Source of the DNA: Caecitellus pseudoparvulus
Taxonomy: Eukaryota; Bigyra: Bicosoecida
Length of the DNA: 64,000 nucleotides
Reading direction: 5' to 3'
Assembly: GCA_965644315.1 (NCBI GenBank)
Contig: CBFFRQ010000043.1
Coordinates: 558,001 to 622,000, forward strand
Shown: positions 30,307 through 38,647 of the stretch, piece by piece
How positions within the stretch are numbered: position 1 is the stretch's first letter
Layout: every line of letters begins with the position of its first letter
The notes under the pieces: model-generated
What the model was told of the DNA's origin: nothing
The model's database searches: none
Seen by the model: only the letters and a program-made list of their open reading frames with translations
Program-made: the position numbers and the translations under genes

Positions 30307-31178
30307 TCACGGCTTCGTGATGAGGGGGGGGCCTGTCGTCAGCATGCGGCTCATGAGGCTGCCCAGCTGGGAAAAGCCACCCATGAAGCCCCCTGCGGCG
30401 GGGGACGCCTCATCTGGCGCGGGGGTGGTCGTGGCAGGCTTGTCTGCAGTGTCGGCTGAGGCGCCTGCCCGGCCCCCGGACACGGCCTGGGCGCGCAGAC
30501 TGTGCAGGCTGCTGGGGTTGGACTTGCCGGGGACGTTGATGGTGAAGCCGAAGTGCAGGGGGGCTTTGACGGCGAAGTCCACCGCCGGCACGTGGTCAGC
30601 CTGCTTCACCGCCAGGGTGGCCACAGCCAGGAGGGAGCTGCGCACGGCCTTCTCCAGATCAGCCTGGCGGCGCTGGCGGTGCAGGGTGTCGGCGGGGCCG
30701 TCTCCTGGCGCGCGGGGCTGCAGGTCCACCAGGAATGGGATGCGCCACTCCTCAAACTGCTTGCGCAGGGTGGTGCCGCCCAGCCCGATGAGGCTGGCCA
30801 CGGTGGTCTTCGTGTGGAAGCTGAGGGTGACGCTGCCCCCTGCCGACGTCGGGCTGCGGGGCTGCAGGCTGTCCAGGGACAGCTGCTCCACGGCATCTTC
30901 CACGGACGCCGACACTTCGGCCATGCCGATGCTGCACCACTGCGCCTGAAACAGCTCCGAGGATTCGTGCACGGGGGTCACGACGCCCAAGGACCTGTGG
31001 AAGACGATGGTGTGCAACACCGCCCGAAGGTATTCTGTCAGCGCGAATCGTTCGATTTCCTGCCACATCGCGGCCGTGGGGGCAGTGGCGTGGCTGTGGC
31101 TCGGCGAGCGTTTCAGCGGCGTTGCGCAGCACTCACCACCTCGGGCAGCTGCAGCACAACAACCTTCGCGGACGCCAT
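30307..31178 (-). CDS. ATG101: Autophagy-related protein 101
   Basis: ATG101 is a HORMA-fold subunit of the ULK1/ATG1 autophagy initiation complex and partners ATG13. Exon 1 starts at 31178 (MASAKVVVLQLPEV, then GTGAGT). The acceptor before GAAATCGAACG gives EIERFALTEYLRAVLHTIVFHRSLGVVTP. That phrase is characteristic of ATG101 (LRxILHTIxFHRxLG). Further matches are the Cys-Ser-Ile-Gly strand, SVTLSFHTK, a WRIPFLVDLQP strand, LEKAVRSSLLAVATLAVKQADHVP and FGFTINVP. The C-terminal 70 residues are a Gly/Met/Pro-rich extension absent from the usual protein of about 218 residues. The presence of ATG101 implies an ULK1-type, not a budding-yeast-type, autophagy complex. Confidence 0.88.
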
Positions 31179-31475
31179 GGGGTGAAAAGGGCTTCTCAAT
31201 TGATGAAGGCCCTGGCGGGCCCAGCTCCTGCCGTCCTGGGCTCGTCCTTCAGGGTGCTGTGTCTGGTGCGCGCAACAAGTCCTGCGTCGGCGGCGGCCGG
31301 TTGTGCCGCGGCGTTGCGTGGTCTAAAGCGAGCAGGGGTGGGTGGTGTACTTGGTGCAGATTAGTTTTGATCCATTGCGCAGGCACACATGTGTTGGGGG
31401 CAGGGCAGGGGGGGGAGGTGCAGCCGTGTTGCACGGGCAGCCTCCCCCTGCTGCCGCCAAGCCACCGTCAACGCC

Positions 31476-32396
31476 TCACTTGCCCAGCACCTGCATCAGG
31501 TGACTGATGTCCGTGAATGTGGCAGCCTGCTTGATTTCTGTGGGCTTGGGCTGGTTCTCGGAGTTGGCGGGGAAGTGCACGAGGGCCTCCTCGCCGGTGC
31601 CCTCCACCTTCCACCCCTTGGCGGCTGCGAAGGCGGCTGCATCCTCGATGCCCAGGGACCGCTCCAGCGCCGTGGTCTTGATGCTGGAGTAGGTGATGAG
31701 GAGGGCGGACACCATGAACTTCCGCACGCCGTCCCCGAAGCCAGTGACGGCCGCCAGCGTCTCGGCCACGTCAGCCTCCCGCGTGCGCTCCCAGAACTGG
31801 CCGAACTTGCCGGCCTGCAACAAAGTCTCCACTTCCATCAGGCCCTTCACGCGCTCGGAGTCTTGCTGAGGGGAGCGGCAGGGCAGGGGCGTGAGGCGCA
31901 GTCTGCGCCAGTGCCGGGCGACAGCGCAGAGGCGTGCACGCACCAGCGCCTGGGGAATCATGCACAGGTGAGTGAAAAAGTCAGGCTCGGGAAGTGCAAT
32001 GAGACTCTGCAATGGGCGAACGAGCAAGGTGGCGGCGCAGTAGGGGGGTGTTCCAAGGTGCTGCAGGCGTGCCAAGCGAAACGCCGGCGGCACACGCTGG
32101 CAACTCACAAGTGCCAGGATGTTCACGACGACATCCTCATCCAACTCATCTGGATGCAGGGAGTACAGCCGGATGATGGCTCGGTTGATTCGGGAGTCGC
32201 AGAAGCCCTCCTCCATCTGAGGCAGGTGGCGAAGGCAAGCAAGTCTGGCAACATGTCGGCGGCCGCAGGGCACGCGGGGCGCTGCAGCGCAGCGGGGGTG
32301 CCGCACCTGCTTCTTCACGTGTGCCTGCAGATCGTCCAGCTCCAGAGTGGTCAGCAGCTCATGGTCCTGCTTGGCCAGCAGCTGAGATGACGCCAT
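31476..32396 (-). CDS. EIF3K: Translation initiation factor 3 subunit K
   Basis: This is a gene of about four exons. The start at 32396 (MASSQLLAKQDHELL) is followed by an exon ending near HVKKQ. The next exon reads INRAIIRLYSLHPDELDEDVVVNILAL, then LIALPEPDFFTHLCMIPQ, then SERVKGLMEVETLLQAGKFGQFWERTREADVAETLAAVTGFGDGVRKFMV. These are the eIF3k PCI/HAM features: the NLAVLKLYQFNP helix, LPHTDFTLCKCMI, and the ITGFEDSVRKFI phrase. The winged-helix end (KGWKVEGTGEEALVHFP) is present. eIF3k is a non-core subunit of eIF3 and binds eIF3l. Introns carry stops or unrelated low-complexity translation between these blocks. Confidence 0.9.
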   Translation of the reverse strand: MASSQLLAKQDHELLTTLELDDLQAHVKKQVRHPRCAAAPRVPCGRRHVARLACLRHLPQMEEGFCDSRINRAIIRLYSLHPDELDEDVVVNILALVSCQRVPPAFRLARLQHLGTPPYCAATLLVRPLQSLIALPEPDFFTHLCMIPQALVRARLCAVARHWRRLRLTPLPCRSPQQDSERVKGLMEVETLLQAGKFGQFWERTREADVAETLAAVTGFGDGVRKFMVSALLITYSSIKTTALERSLGIEDAAAFAAAKGWKVEGTGEEALVHFPANSENQPKPTEIKQAATFTDISHLMQVLGK

Positions 32397-32737
32397 GGCG
32401 CTGAAGGCGCCTGCGGAAATCGAGGCCTGCGGGCGAAGGGGCTTTGCAGAGTCGTGCACGGGGAAAGTCGCACTGCAGTGATGGCATGGAATGTGTGTGA
32501 AACGTAGGGGCCCACGTCGTGCTCTGTAGAGGGTTGACCGGCATCCACGGGGGGGGTGCTGGGGCGTGCATGGCTTCCAGTTCTCTGCCAATGCACCCAA
32601 CACTCCACAAATCAATGGCCCCCGTCTGCACCTGAGCGCTGCAATTTTCTTTCAGTTTCCTGCAGTTCACGACCTGCAGTGGTGCCGCCAGCTTCTGAAC
32701 TCCTGTGTGATCGCAGCGGTTGCATTTCTCTGACAGC
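32397..32737. promoter_or_regulatory. Divergent intergenic region
   Basis: About 340 bp between the starts of eIF3k (-) and a small ankyrin-like gene (+). It has a CAGTTCACGACCTGCAG stretch near 32660-32680 but no recognisable core promoter element, repeat or additional ORF that looks coding. Confidence 0.35.
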
Positions 32738-33964
32738 ATGAGCGCAGACGGCGGCCGCGACCCTGGCGTCGACTTGCAACGCTTGCTCACGCAGGCTGTC
32801 AGCGCAGCAGACCTCAGCGCCCTCGAAGCAGCCCTGGCCGAGTTACCCCACCGCGACGCAGGGGTCTCCCACCAGGCCCAGGTGCAAGCGGCGTACCACG
32901 AGGCTTGCCACGCCGGCTGGTTTGCTGGTGTGGAGCGGTTACTAGACGTGCTGCCCCCCCACAACGTGGACCCCCAGGCGTCTGAGTGCCTGGGCTTCCG
33001 CTGGGCATGCGATGGCGGGCACTTGGATGTCGTGCGTTGCTGTCTGGCGTTGCGGGGGGTGCGAGCGGTTGACCCGGGGCTGTCTGGCGGCATTCCCCTG
33101 CAGCTGGCGTGCCAGGGCGGCCACACCAGCGTCGTGCGGGAATTGCTGGACACTGTGTCTCCCCTCCAACTAGGCCTGTATTCTGGATGCAATGATGCGT
33201 TCACCCTCGCCGCTCGTCGCGGCCATACGGACGTGGCACGGTTGCTGCTCAGCGTGACAGGGCAGGGGCGTGTCACAGACGCCCTGGACGCGACTTCCCT
33301 CTTCCTGCACGCCTGCGAGGAAGGCCACGACGGCATCGTGCAGCTGCTGCTGTCCAGTCGCCTACGTGAGCGCCTTGACCTGCACGAGGGTATACGAGAG
33401 TGGGCCCTGCGCAAGGCGTGTCGAGGCGGTCACCTGGCCGTCGTGCAGCACCTGCTGGCCCTGCGTGGACCAGAGGAGGTGGACGTTGGGCACGATAACC
33501 ACATTTCCTTCTGCCTGGCGTGCGGGTCAGGCCACCTGCCCCTGGTCACTGCGCTGCTGGCCTTGCAGCCGCCTCGGCAGGTGGATGTGCATGCCACAGG
33601 AGGAGCTGCCCTATCTCATGCAGCGGGGAAGGACCATGTGGAGGTGTTGCACCATTTGCTGACCCTGCGCCCGCCACGGCGCATGGATGTCTCGGTACGC
33701 TTGTACTTGCCATTTCGCTTGGCGGTGGGGAAGGGGGCGCTGAAGTGTGCGACACTTTGTATGGGGCTGGAGGGGGACCGCCGTATTCCCCCAGATGCCG
33801 TGGCGCCAAGGGACTGTGGAGCCGCAGCCACGTCCCTCAGGTGCCACCCGAAGGATGTCTTGGCTCGACTGCGGGCGGTGGCAGTGTGGGAGGGGACACT
33901 GGGCCGGCGAGGCAGGCGGGCGATGCTCCTGCTGCGAAGCCAGCTGGCCAGGGCAGCACAGTGA
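32738..33964 (+). CDS. Ankyrin-like repeat protein, small member of the local family
   Basis: This is a single-exon gene with start at 32738 (MSADGGRDPG), about 408 residues. It consists of around nine imperfect helical repeats of about 36-38 residues carrying the ankyrin core (xACxxGHxxVVxxLLxLxGxxxVD). Examples are FRWACDGGHLDVVRCCLALRG and LRKACRGGHLAVVQHLLALRG. The last repeat ends LEGDRRIPPDAV, close to the GDRRIPESV and GDRKIPDSV ends of the two giant paralogues at 52-60 kb, so all three belong to one family. This one lacks their roughly 550-residue N-terminal region. Ankyrin-type solenoids usually mediate protein contacts; the partner is unknown. AATGCA follows the stop by 21 bp. Confidence 0.75.
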   Translation: MSADGGRDPGVDLQRLLTQAVSAADLSALEAALAELPHRDAGVSHQAQVQAAYHEACHAGWFAGVERLLDVLPPHNVDPQASECLGFRWACDGGHLDVVRCCLALRGVRAVDPGLSGGIPLQLACQGGHTSVVRELLDTVSPLQLGLYSGCNDAFTLAARRGHTDVARLLLSVTGQGRVTDALDATSLFLHACEEGHDGIVQLLLSSRLRERLDLHEGIREWALRKACRGGHLAVVQHLLALRGPEEVDVGHDNHISFCLACGSGHLPLVTALLALQPPRQVDVHATGGAALSHAAGKDHVEVLHHLLTLRPPRRMDVSVRLYLPFRLAVGKGALKCATLCMGLEGDRRIPPDAVAPRDCGAAATSLRCHPKDVLARLRAVAVWEGTLGRRGRRAMLLLRSQLARAAQ

Positions 33965-34088
33965 CTGGGCCAGCTCACGGGCACAATGCAACACGCCGAC
34001 ACTTTCATTCCCGATCAGCAGCTCATCGTGCCCTGGTCGTCGTGCGTCCTGCGTGGCGGGCGAGCAGTGTGCCGAGTAGCGCTGCAGC

Positions 34089-35409
34089 ATGGCGTTCAGT
34101 GGCGATGGCGCCGTGAGCAGCAACCAGCGCACTTTCCTCACCGAGGCGCTGGCGACAGGACTGCGCCTGGATGGCAGGGACCTGCTGGACATGCGGCGGC
34201 TGAAGTTCTCCTTCACGCGGTCCGCGAACAGGGCCACTGCAGAGGTGCAGTTGGGGCGGACCAGGTGCGTAGCGAACCACCGAGCTGGCTGCGCCCAGTG
34301 TCACGACTGTAGCTACCTTTCCTGCAACTGCACAGAGTACTCGCAGTGGTCACTGCAAGCGTAGTGCCCCCTTTCCCTGATCGCCCCAATGAGGGCTTCC
34401 TGCAGCTGGCTGTGGAGTTCAGCTCGGGCGCAAATCCAACGTTCGAGGTGCGGCGTCAAAATCCGCAGCTCGCCACGCCTGCCGGCGCCAAGCAACCCTG
34501 CCACGCGCCTTCCCCACTTCACAGGCTGGCAGGCCGTCCGACGCGGCATCAGAGATCACCCGTGTGCTGGAGCGCACGCTGAAGGATGCGCGTGCCATCG
34601 ACACAGAGGCGCTGTGCATCATGTCCGGCTCCAAGGCCTGGTCTGTGCGAGTGGACGTGCACGTGCTGGATGACGCGGGGAACCTCATCGACGCCGCCTC
34701 CATGGCCACCCTGGCCGCCCTCCTGCACTTCCGCAAGGCAGACGTCACCATCACGGGGACCCAGGTCACGGTGCACGAGTACGACGAGAAGCCGCCCGTG
34801 CCCCTGTCCATCCACCACTCCCCCGTCTGCCTCACCTTCGGCCTCTTCAGCGTGCCTGACACGTCCGACGACGACGGAGACGTCGCCTCTGCGCCCACCA
34901 TGCCCCGTGCTGCCAGTGCAAGCGCCTTGGCTGGGGAGGGCACTCGGCAGGTGTTGGCGCTGGACCCGTCCGAGGCGGAGGAGGACGTGTTGGAGGACCG
35001 CCTCACTTTTGCCGTGAACGCGCACGGCGAGCTGTGCATGGTGCACAAGGTGGGCGGCGCGCCCCTGGACCAGGACGACATCCTGCGGTACGCCAAGGTG
35101 GCCTCTGCCCGGGGCGTGACCCTTCTGGCACACCTGCAGTCCGTCCTGGCCCAGGCTGACGCCGTGGAGAAGAAGCGAGCCATGAAGGCGCATGCTGCTG
35201 CGGCGGGCTACGACGACTCGGGGCGCCTGGATGGCTCTGGGCAGGTGCAGGCGTCGCATGCGGCGGCGCCCGATGTCTCCAGCGAGGGGGGCTTGCGCAT
35301 TGGCAACGGGGGGGTGCTGGCCAGTGCCACGGGGGAGGAGGGGCTCCTGGAGCTCAGCACAGCAGCGTCGCACCTGACCATTGCCGGGGACTCCAAGCCG
35401 AGCGCGTGA
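34089..35409 (+). CDS. Exosome complex component RRP45 (EXOSC9-like)
   Basis: RRP45 is an RNase PH-fold subunit of the nuclear and cytoplasmic RNA exosome ring. Exon 1 starts at 34089 (MAFSGDGAVSSNQRTFLTEAL) and includes GLRLDGRDLLDMRRLKFSF and VQLGRTR before a donor near 34264. A middle exon (about 34345-34450) holds VVTASVVPPFPDRPNEGFLQLAVEFS. The last exon gives ITRVLERTLKDARAIDTEALCI, KAWSVRVDVHVLDDAGNLIDAASMATLAAL, VPLSIHHSPVCLTFG and, after an acidic insertion, LDPSEAEEDVLEDRLTFAVN. All are family landmarks. The insertion of about 35 residues before LDPSEAEE and a low-complexity tail make it longer than the core domain. Like human EXOSC9 it is expected to be catalytically inactive and structural. 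Confidence 0.9.
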
Positions 35410-35591
35410 AGAGTCCGAGGGAGGGGGGTGTCTGGCCAGTGGGAAAGAGGGGGCGTTGGCGGCGGCAGCGTAGTGAGGTTTGCTCTGTGCGCCTCAAAAT
35501 ACAGCACCACAACGAAACAGGTGCCCCATCGTGCAAGTGCTGGCTGTTGCGCCCTGCAGCACCGTGCAGTGCCGTCGGGCAGGCGCCAGCC

Positions 35592-37599
35592 ATGCCAAGC
35601 CGCGGCCGGTCACGGTCCCCGCCGCCGCGGGACCACAGGGACCGCCGGCGGTCTTCCTCTCGAAGCTACAGGCGTCGAGAGTACAGTGACGATGAAGATA
35701 GTTACAGGAGACACCGACACAGGCGGCGGGAGGAGCGGAAAGGGCACCGGAAGCACAAGAAGGAGGTGTGTGAGGCTGAGCAATTACCGCAGCTGCGCCC
35801 GCCTGCACGGCCCTGTGCACACCCTGCCTGCCCAGAAGAAAGACAGGTCACGACGAGACAGGTATGACACAGAGGTTGAACATGCTGTCCCAGAAGTGCC
35901 CCCCTCCACTGGTCTGGGCGTGTACACGAACGAGGACAACCCCTTTGGCGATTCCCGCCTGGACGAGGTGTTTGTGTGGGTGAAGAAGTACGAGAGGGAG
36001 ATCGCCATGGGCCAGCGCACCCGCATGCCGACCGAGGCGGAGCTCATCCGCGAACGGGACAGCCTCATGCACGAGGTGGCGGCCGTGCACGCCCGGCAGC
36101 AGGCCCGTGAGCGCGAGCGGGAGGAGCGAGACCGCCTTCGGGCAGAGGAGGACCGTCTCCGGGAGGCAGAGGCGTACGGCGACCTGGCCAGCAAGGAGGA
36201 GGCCTTCCACCTGGGCCAGGCCGCCAAGCGCTCTGAGATCCGCATCCGTGACGGACGGGAGCGGGCGGTGGATGTGCTGGCGAAGAACCTCCTCATCTGG
36301 GCACGGGCGCACGAGGCGGAGGTACTGCTATCCCAGCACCAGAGCCTGCACACGCTGTCCAACCCCCTGGGCGGGGGCGGCGGCCGCCCATCGCGCATGC
36401 TGGACGTCGTCACGGAGACGCCTGCGCAGGTCCTGGCCCGGTTCCGCCTGGATGTGGCCGGGCTGCAGACCCTGCAGGCGGAAGTGCGTGCCTTTGACGA
36501 CGCCGAGCGCATCAAGCCCGGCGGCACGGACGGCAGCGGCATCTTCGCAGCGTACTGGAGGGCGGTGGGCGTGCTCGTGCACGACGCCCTGCAGCGGGAG
36601 CTGTGCCTGGTGGCCGGGGACACGGACCACTCGGGCCCGGGCGGCGTGCCGGATGCCGTGGCGGGGGAGGTGGACGCCCTGCTGGGCAGCAAGTCCATCA
36701 CGGAGCTGACGCAGACAGAAGCGGAGGTGAAGCAGCGCATTGCTCGCCGGGGCCTGCGGTCCGCAGGTGAGGCGGCGGCGGGCGGCGAGGACGCCTTCTG
36801 GGGCCACGTGCTCAAGGCGCTGTCAGTGTACAAAGCACGGGTGCAGAGCGCCGAGTTGCACCAGCGCATCCTCCTGCTGCGTCTGGGGCAGCTGCAGCGC
36901 ACCAAGGTTATGTTGCAGGAGGATGCCAAAACCACCAGCTCGGCCGCTGCCCGGTCCGGTGTCGGCGGCGCAGGGGTGGACGTCGCCGCGTCAGACTCCG
37001 CCATCGCCACAGCCACTGCGCAGCTGCAGGCAGCAGGCAAGCTCTCTGCCTCGGGCGAGCGCACAGAGCCAGTGGAAGGGGAGGCGCCTGCGGAGGGGCC
37101 AGCCAGCTCAGGCCCTGTGCCACACGGCATGTCTGTGGCGGAGGCTGCCGCCAAGGGCCTGGGAGAGGAGGAAGTGGAGGGTGACGCTGCTGCCGTGGTG
37201 CCTGTGGCGGCGCCGGACTTCCTGCTGACGGGCAAGTTCAAACCGCGCAAGCCGCGTTTCTTCCACCGCGTCAAGACCGGCTGGGCGTGGAACGCCTACA
37301 ACAAGGCGCACTACGACCGGGACACGCCCCCACCAAAAGTCGTGCAGGGGTACAAGTTCACCATTTTCTACCCCGACCTCATCAACAAGTTCGAGACGCC
37401 AGAGTACTTCCTGGAGCCAGCCGACGCGCCGGAATTCGCCATCATCCGCTTCCACGCCGGCCCGCCGTACCAGGACATCGCCTTCAAAATCGTCAACAAG
37501 GAGTGGAATCTGGAGCCCAAGCACGGCTTCAAGTGCCAGTTCGACAAGGGCATTCTGCAGGTCTGGTTCAACTTCAAGCTGGACCGTTACCGAAGGTGA
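35592..37599 (+). CDS. Cactin, spliceosome-associated protein
   Basis: Exon 1 starts at 35592 (MPSRGRSRSPPPRD) and is an RS-like basic region (RSRSPPPRDHRDRRR). It splices across about 35768-35835 into KKDRSRRDRY. The central region carries WVKKYEREIAMGQRT, followed by a charged coiled coil and the conserved middle domain DVVTETPAQVLARFRLDVAGLQ. The C-terminal CactinC domain is intact: KPRKPRFFHRVKTGWAWNAYNKAHYDRDTPPPK, YKFTIFYPDLI, IIRFHAGPPYQDIAFKIVNKEW, and a final WFNFKLDRYRR. Cactin binds the late spliceosome (C complex) and affects splice fidelity. The basic N-terminus should direct it to the nucleus. Its stop is 46 bp from the convergent ARPC3 stop, and a palindromic CAATGCATTG lies between them. 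Confidence 0.92.
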
Positions 37600-37628
37600 C
37601 CCCCGCCCTGCCCCACTTGCTCATCGCA

Positions 37629-37638
37629 CAATGCATTG
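37629..37638. other. Palindromic AATGCATT between two convergent stops
   Basis: CAATGCATTG is a perfect 10-bp palindrome between the stop codons of cactin (37599) and ARPC3 (37646). It places AATGCA on both sense strands, 31 bp after the cactin stop and 9 bp after the ARPC3 stop. It may serve as a shared 3' end signal, which is inference from the recurrence of the hexamer. Confidence 0.4.
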
Positions 37639-37645
37639 CACACCT

Positions 37646-38445
37646 CTACTTCAGCTCCTTGTTCATGAACTTGCGCTTGGAGAAGGCCATCCAGAACTTG
37701 TTGGGCGAGCCGTCCTCCAAGTACAGCTTGGGCGCCAGGCGCTTGGAGAGCGCTGTGCGCAGCTGCTTCAGGTACAGGCGCAGGGTGTCTGAGCAGGGCG
37801 TCAAGGGAGGGAGGGGGGGTGCTGGGTGGCAGGGGGGGGGCGTGTGATGCGCTGAGCAGCGCACCTCGCTCATCTGGCGTTGCCGGGGAAGCCATCATGG
37901 AGCTGAGGGGAAAGCCAGCGTCACCCGGCAAGGAAAAGGGCTTGGAGGCCAGCTCCAACAGCGCCGCGGCACCCTCCTCAAAGTTGGACGTCTCGCTGGC
38001 CACAGCGATGCACTGCAGTGGCGGAAGCGGCGTGTGCTGCAGGGCACGCGCGGGCGAAGCGCCGTGCCGCCTCACCTGCTGGGCGTACAGGGTCAAGTAC
38101 ACCAGCACTCGGTCCGCGCCGCCCTGGATCTCGAACGACTTGAACAGCACGTTGGCTCTGAAGAAGTAGATCGTCTCGTCCACGATGTCCGCTTCTTCTG
38201 CGGCGTCGAGGGCGTGCAGGGTGCGTGTCCCGCCCGCGTTTCGTGTGAAACACTGCTGCGCACCTGAGCCTTCTGTAGGGGCGGGAGCGGGCCCTCGCCC
38301 ACCCCCATGCACTGGCAGCAGCGAGCACCCACACAGCGTGGGTTCCACGTCGTTCAAAGCGCTGTGGTACACCGGCTGCGAAGGGCTCGGTGCGGGCGAG
38401 AGGTGCGGCGGAGCTTGGCGTGGCAACATGCACAACACACACCAT
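37646..38445 (-). CDS. ARPC3: Arp2/3 complex subunit 3
   Basis: ARPC3 (p21-Arc) is a structural subunit of the Arp2/3 actin-branching complex. The start codon at 38443-38445 is followed at once by a GTGTGT donor. A 67-bp intron (38376-38442) joins it to CCGGTGTACCAC, giving M-PVYHSALNDV, the ARPC3 N-terminus. Later exons give ADIVDETIYFFRANVLFKSFEIQGGADRVLVYLTLYAQ, then NFEEGAAALLELASKPFSLPGDAGFPLSS, then LYLKQLRTALSKRLAPKLY and finally PNKFWMAFSKRKFMNKELK. These match in order DIVDEAIYYFKANVFF, IPGEPGFPL and the WWTCFVKRQFMNKSL end. Introns are short and separate every block. It implies branched-actin motility or endocytosis. Confidence 0.9.
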
Positions 38446-38647
38446 GGCTGACGAGTGGGCGACGGGGTCTGTTGACGTTTTCGCAGACCGTGGACGTGTA
38501 GCTTGAGCTGGGAAGGAGCAGTGGGTCGGTTTTGTGGCATTTCTGTGCTTTGTCCTCCGCTGCTCGCTGCGCTGGACGACGATTCGGCGCGTGCAGCGCG
38601 CTGGCCACGCCATCGCGCCTGCGCAAAGGAAACCTGTGGGAACAAAC

